A stretch of DNA of 7,728 bases, taken from NCBI GenBank assembly GCA_029239575.1, contig JARBUP010000130.1:1-7728 (forward strand). Reading direction: 5' to 3'. A model generated the notes under the pieces. That model saw only the letters and a list, made by a program, of their open reading frames with translations. It did not search any database and was not told the DNA's origin. The stretch is from Bacillota bacterium (GTDB taxonomy: Bacteria > Bacillota > Clostridia > Tissierellales > Sedimentibacteraceae). Position 1 is the first letter of the stretch. Each line of letters begins with the position of its first letter. Positions 6,314 through 7,728 of the stretch are shown here, piece after piece. A program made the translations under genes and the position numbers.

Positions 6314-7033
6314 GTGGACTTCAAATGCAAATATAAAAGAGTAGTATTAAAAGTAAGCGGCGAAGCTTTAGCTGGTGGAGCTGGTCATGGAATAAATGAA
6401 GATGTAATTAATAAAATTTCTAATGTTATAAAAAATATCAATAAATTAGGCGTTGAAGTTGCCATAGTTGTAGGCGGCGGAAATTTCTGGAGAGGCGCCT
6501 CTGCAAAAGATATGGACAGAACTACTTCTGATTATATGGGCATGCTTGGAACTATAATAAACAGTTTAGCATTCCAAGATGCATTAGAAAAAATAGGAGT
6601 TGAAACGAGAGTTCAAACTTCTATTGAAATGAGACAAATTGCAGAACCTTTCATCAGAAGAAAAGCAGTTAGACATTTAGAAAAAGGAAGAGTTGTTATT
6701 TTTTCAGGTGGATCTGGAAATCCATATTTTTCAACTGATACAACAGCAGCTTTAAGAGCAGCAGAAATTAATGCTGACATAATTCTCCTTGCTAAAAATG
6801 GTGTTGATGGTGTTTATTCAGATGATCCAAATAAAAATCCTGATGCTAATAAATATGAAGAATTAAAATATATAGATGTTCTTAATAAAAAACTTAAAAT
6901 TATGGATTCAACTGCAACATCACTTTGTATGGACAATAAAATTCCTATATTAGTTTTTGGTATTGAAGAACCAAGTAATATCGAAAAAATAGTTATGGGA
7001 GAAAATATAGGAACAATAATTAAGGAGGTATAG
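6314..7033 (+). CDS. pyrH: Uridylate (UMP) kinase
   Basis: 239 residues, the usual size. It phosphorylates UMP to UDP with ATP in the cytoplasm, a step toward UTP and CTP; bacterial PyrH is a hexamer of the amino-acid-kinase fold, usually controlled by UTP and GTP. The start is GTG at 6314, fixed by AGGAGG (6303-6308) 5 nt upstream; no in-frame ATG is nearby. Motifs: VVLKVSGEALAG (10-21, with the phosphate-binding Lys and SGE), VVGGGNFWRG (52-61), MLGTIINSLAFQDAL (77-91), VIFSGGSGNPYFSTDTTAALRA (128-149, UMP/ATP site) and LLAKNGVDGVYSDDP (158-172). It is third in the operon. Its last codons (AAG GAG GTA) form the frr ribosome binding site, so the two are probably translationally coupled. Confidence 0.98.
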   Translation: MDFKCKYKRVVLKVSGEALAGGAGHGINEDVINKISNVIKNINKLGVEVAIVVGGGNFWRGASAKDMDRTTSDYMGMLGTIINSLAFQDALEKIGVETRVQTSIEMRQIAEPFIRRKAVRHLEKGRVVIFSGGSGNPYFSTDTTAALRAAEINADIILLAKNGVDGVYSDDPNKNPDANKYEELKYIDVLNKKLKIMDSTATSLCMDNKIPILVFGIEEPSNIEKIVMGENIGTIIKEV

Positions 7034-7034
7034 C

Positions 7035-7592
7035 ATGTATAAAGATATAATAACAAAATCAGAAGAACATATGAGAAAATCAATTAATTTTCTAAAAGAA
7101 GATCTTGCTGGTATTAGAGCAGGTAAAGCAAATCCAAAATTAGTTGATAAAATTCAAATTAGCTACTATGGAGCTATGACACCATTAAACCAAGTTGCCA
7201 ATATTTCTGTACCAGAACCTAGAGCGCTTATAATTCAGCCATGGGATGCAACGCTGATTAAAGAAATTGAAAAAGCAATACTCGGATCAGATTTAGGTGT
7301 AACTCCTTCTAATGATGGTAAAGTTATTAGACTTATAATGCCTCAATTAACGGAAGATAGAAGAAGAGATCTTTTAAAACTTGTTAAAAAAGAAACTGAA
7401 AATGCTAAAGTTGCAATTAGAAATTTAAGAAGAGATGCAAACGAAGAATTTAAAAAGTTAGAAAAAAACTCAGAAATAACTAAGGATGACCTTAAAAAAG
7501 CTGAAGAAGATATGCAAAAGCTAACTGACAAATATGGAAAATTTGTAGAAGATATTTATAAAGATAAAGAAAAAGAAATTTTAGAGGTTTAA
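7035..7592 (+). CDS. frr: Ribosome recycling factor
   Basis: 185 residues, the standard length. With EF-G it splits post-termination ribosomes into subunits. The ATG at 7035 lies one base after the pyrH stop, with AAGGAGG (7022-7028) inside the end of pyrH. Domain I is a three-helix bundle: an N-terminal helix carrying LAGIRAGKANP (24-34), and two long charged C-terminal helices (about 107-183) including the conserved NLRRDAN segment with Arg132. Domain II is the beta region about 31-104 with YYGAMTPLNQVANISVPEPR (44-63) and VIRLIMPQLTEDRR (97-110). All family hallmarks are intact. The pyrH-frr order is highly conserved across bacteria. Confidence 0.98.
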   Translation: MYKDIITKSEEHMRKSINFLKEDLAGIRAGKANPKLVDKIQISYYGAMTPLNQVANISVPEPRALIIQPWDATLIKEIEKAILGSDLGVTPSNDGKVIRLIMPQLTEDRRRDLLKLVKKETENAKVAIRNLRRDANEEFKKLEKNSEITKDDLKKAEEDMQKLTDKYGKFVEDIYKDKEKEILEV

Positions 7593-7597
7593 TTACA

Positions 7598-7728
7598 ATG
7601 GATAATTTTATAGGTTATCCTTTAATTGAAACTCTAAAATTAATTGAAGACAATAAAAAAAATAAAAGTAAAATTATAAAAATAATAAAAGTGTTAGGTA
7701 CAAACAATAAATTTAATGAACTTTCTAA
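7598..7728 (+). CDS. Small uncharacterised protein after frr (3' end outside window)
   Basis: 43 codons are visible, starting MDNFIGYPLIETLKLIEDNK and still open at the right edge. AGAGG (7583-7587), inside the last codons of frr, lies 10 nt before the ATG; the gap to the frr stop is 5 nt, so it belongs to the operon. The visible part is Lys/Ile/Asn-rich with no signal peptide. The G-x-x-x-x-x-A/T-L start followed by a beta-like KIIKIIKVLGT stretch is reminiscent of PASTA-like small proteins that some clostridia carry between frr and uppS. That is a tentative memory-based resemblance; the function is unknown. Confidence 0.7.
   Translation, partial: MDNFIGYPLIETLKLIEDNKKNKSKIIKIIKVLGTNNKFNELS

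Noticed and set aside
6814..7083. 89-codon minus-strand frame across pyrH and frr
   Set aside because: Opposite two well-conserved genes; the hydrophobic translation is what AT-rich antisense DNA gives by chance.
7343..7531. 62-codon minus-strand frame inside frr
   Set aside because: Ser/Phe/Leu-rich reverse image of the Lys/Glu-rich frr helices with no start signals.

Overview
The window looks like chromosomal DNA of a low-GC, Gram-positive, endospore-forming anaerobe (class Clostridia in the broad sense). The basis is the very AT-rich sequence, strong AGGAGG ribosome binding sites, a manganese-catalase/CotJC-type spore coat gene remnant, and the conserved translation block rpsB-tsf-pyrH-frr behind topA. 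I cannot assign a genus from the sequence alone.

The left part (1-1836) is accessory and partly decayed. A GGDEF-domain protein runs leftwards out of the window (677 to 1). Its signature motif and metal-site aspartates are degenerate, so it probably does not make c-di-GMP; an EAL domain may follow beyond the edge. Upstream of it on the same strand are a plausible promoter and a set of 10-bp tandem repeats. Next comes what appears to be a broken minus-strand membrane-protein gene (1269 to 912), with one stop and one frameshift. After it lies a plus-strand CotJC/Mn-catalase gene that has lost its first third (1423-1836) and is closed by a good terminator.

The right part (1955-7728) is core housekeeping, all on the plus strand. 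topA (DNA topoisomerase I) has its own promoter and a weak terminator. A strong extended -10 promoter and a roughly 100-nt structured leader then start the ribosomal-protein operon: rpsB (S2), an intrinsic terminator/attenuator, tsf (EF-Ts), a curious 8-codon palindromic mini-ORF, pyrH (UMP kinase, GTG start), frr (ribosome recycling factor) and the start of a small uncharacterised gene. pyrH/frr and frr/last gene are tightly packed, with each ribosome binding site inside the preceding gene.

Together the right-hand genes supply a ribosomal protein, an elongation factor, UTP precursor synthesis and ribosome recycling. I see no clear new defence or mobile system. The most unusual items are the palindromic mini-ORF before pyrH, the decayed minus-strand gene, the phased repeats at a candidate promoter, and the degenerate GGDEF domain.
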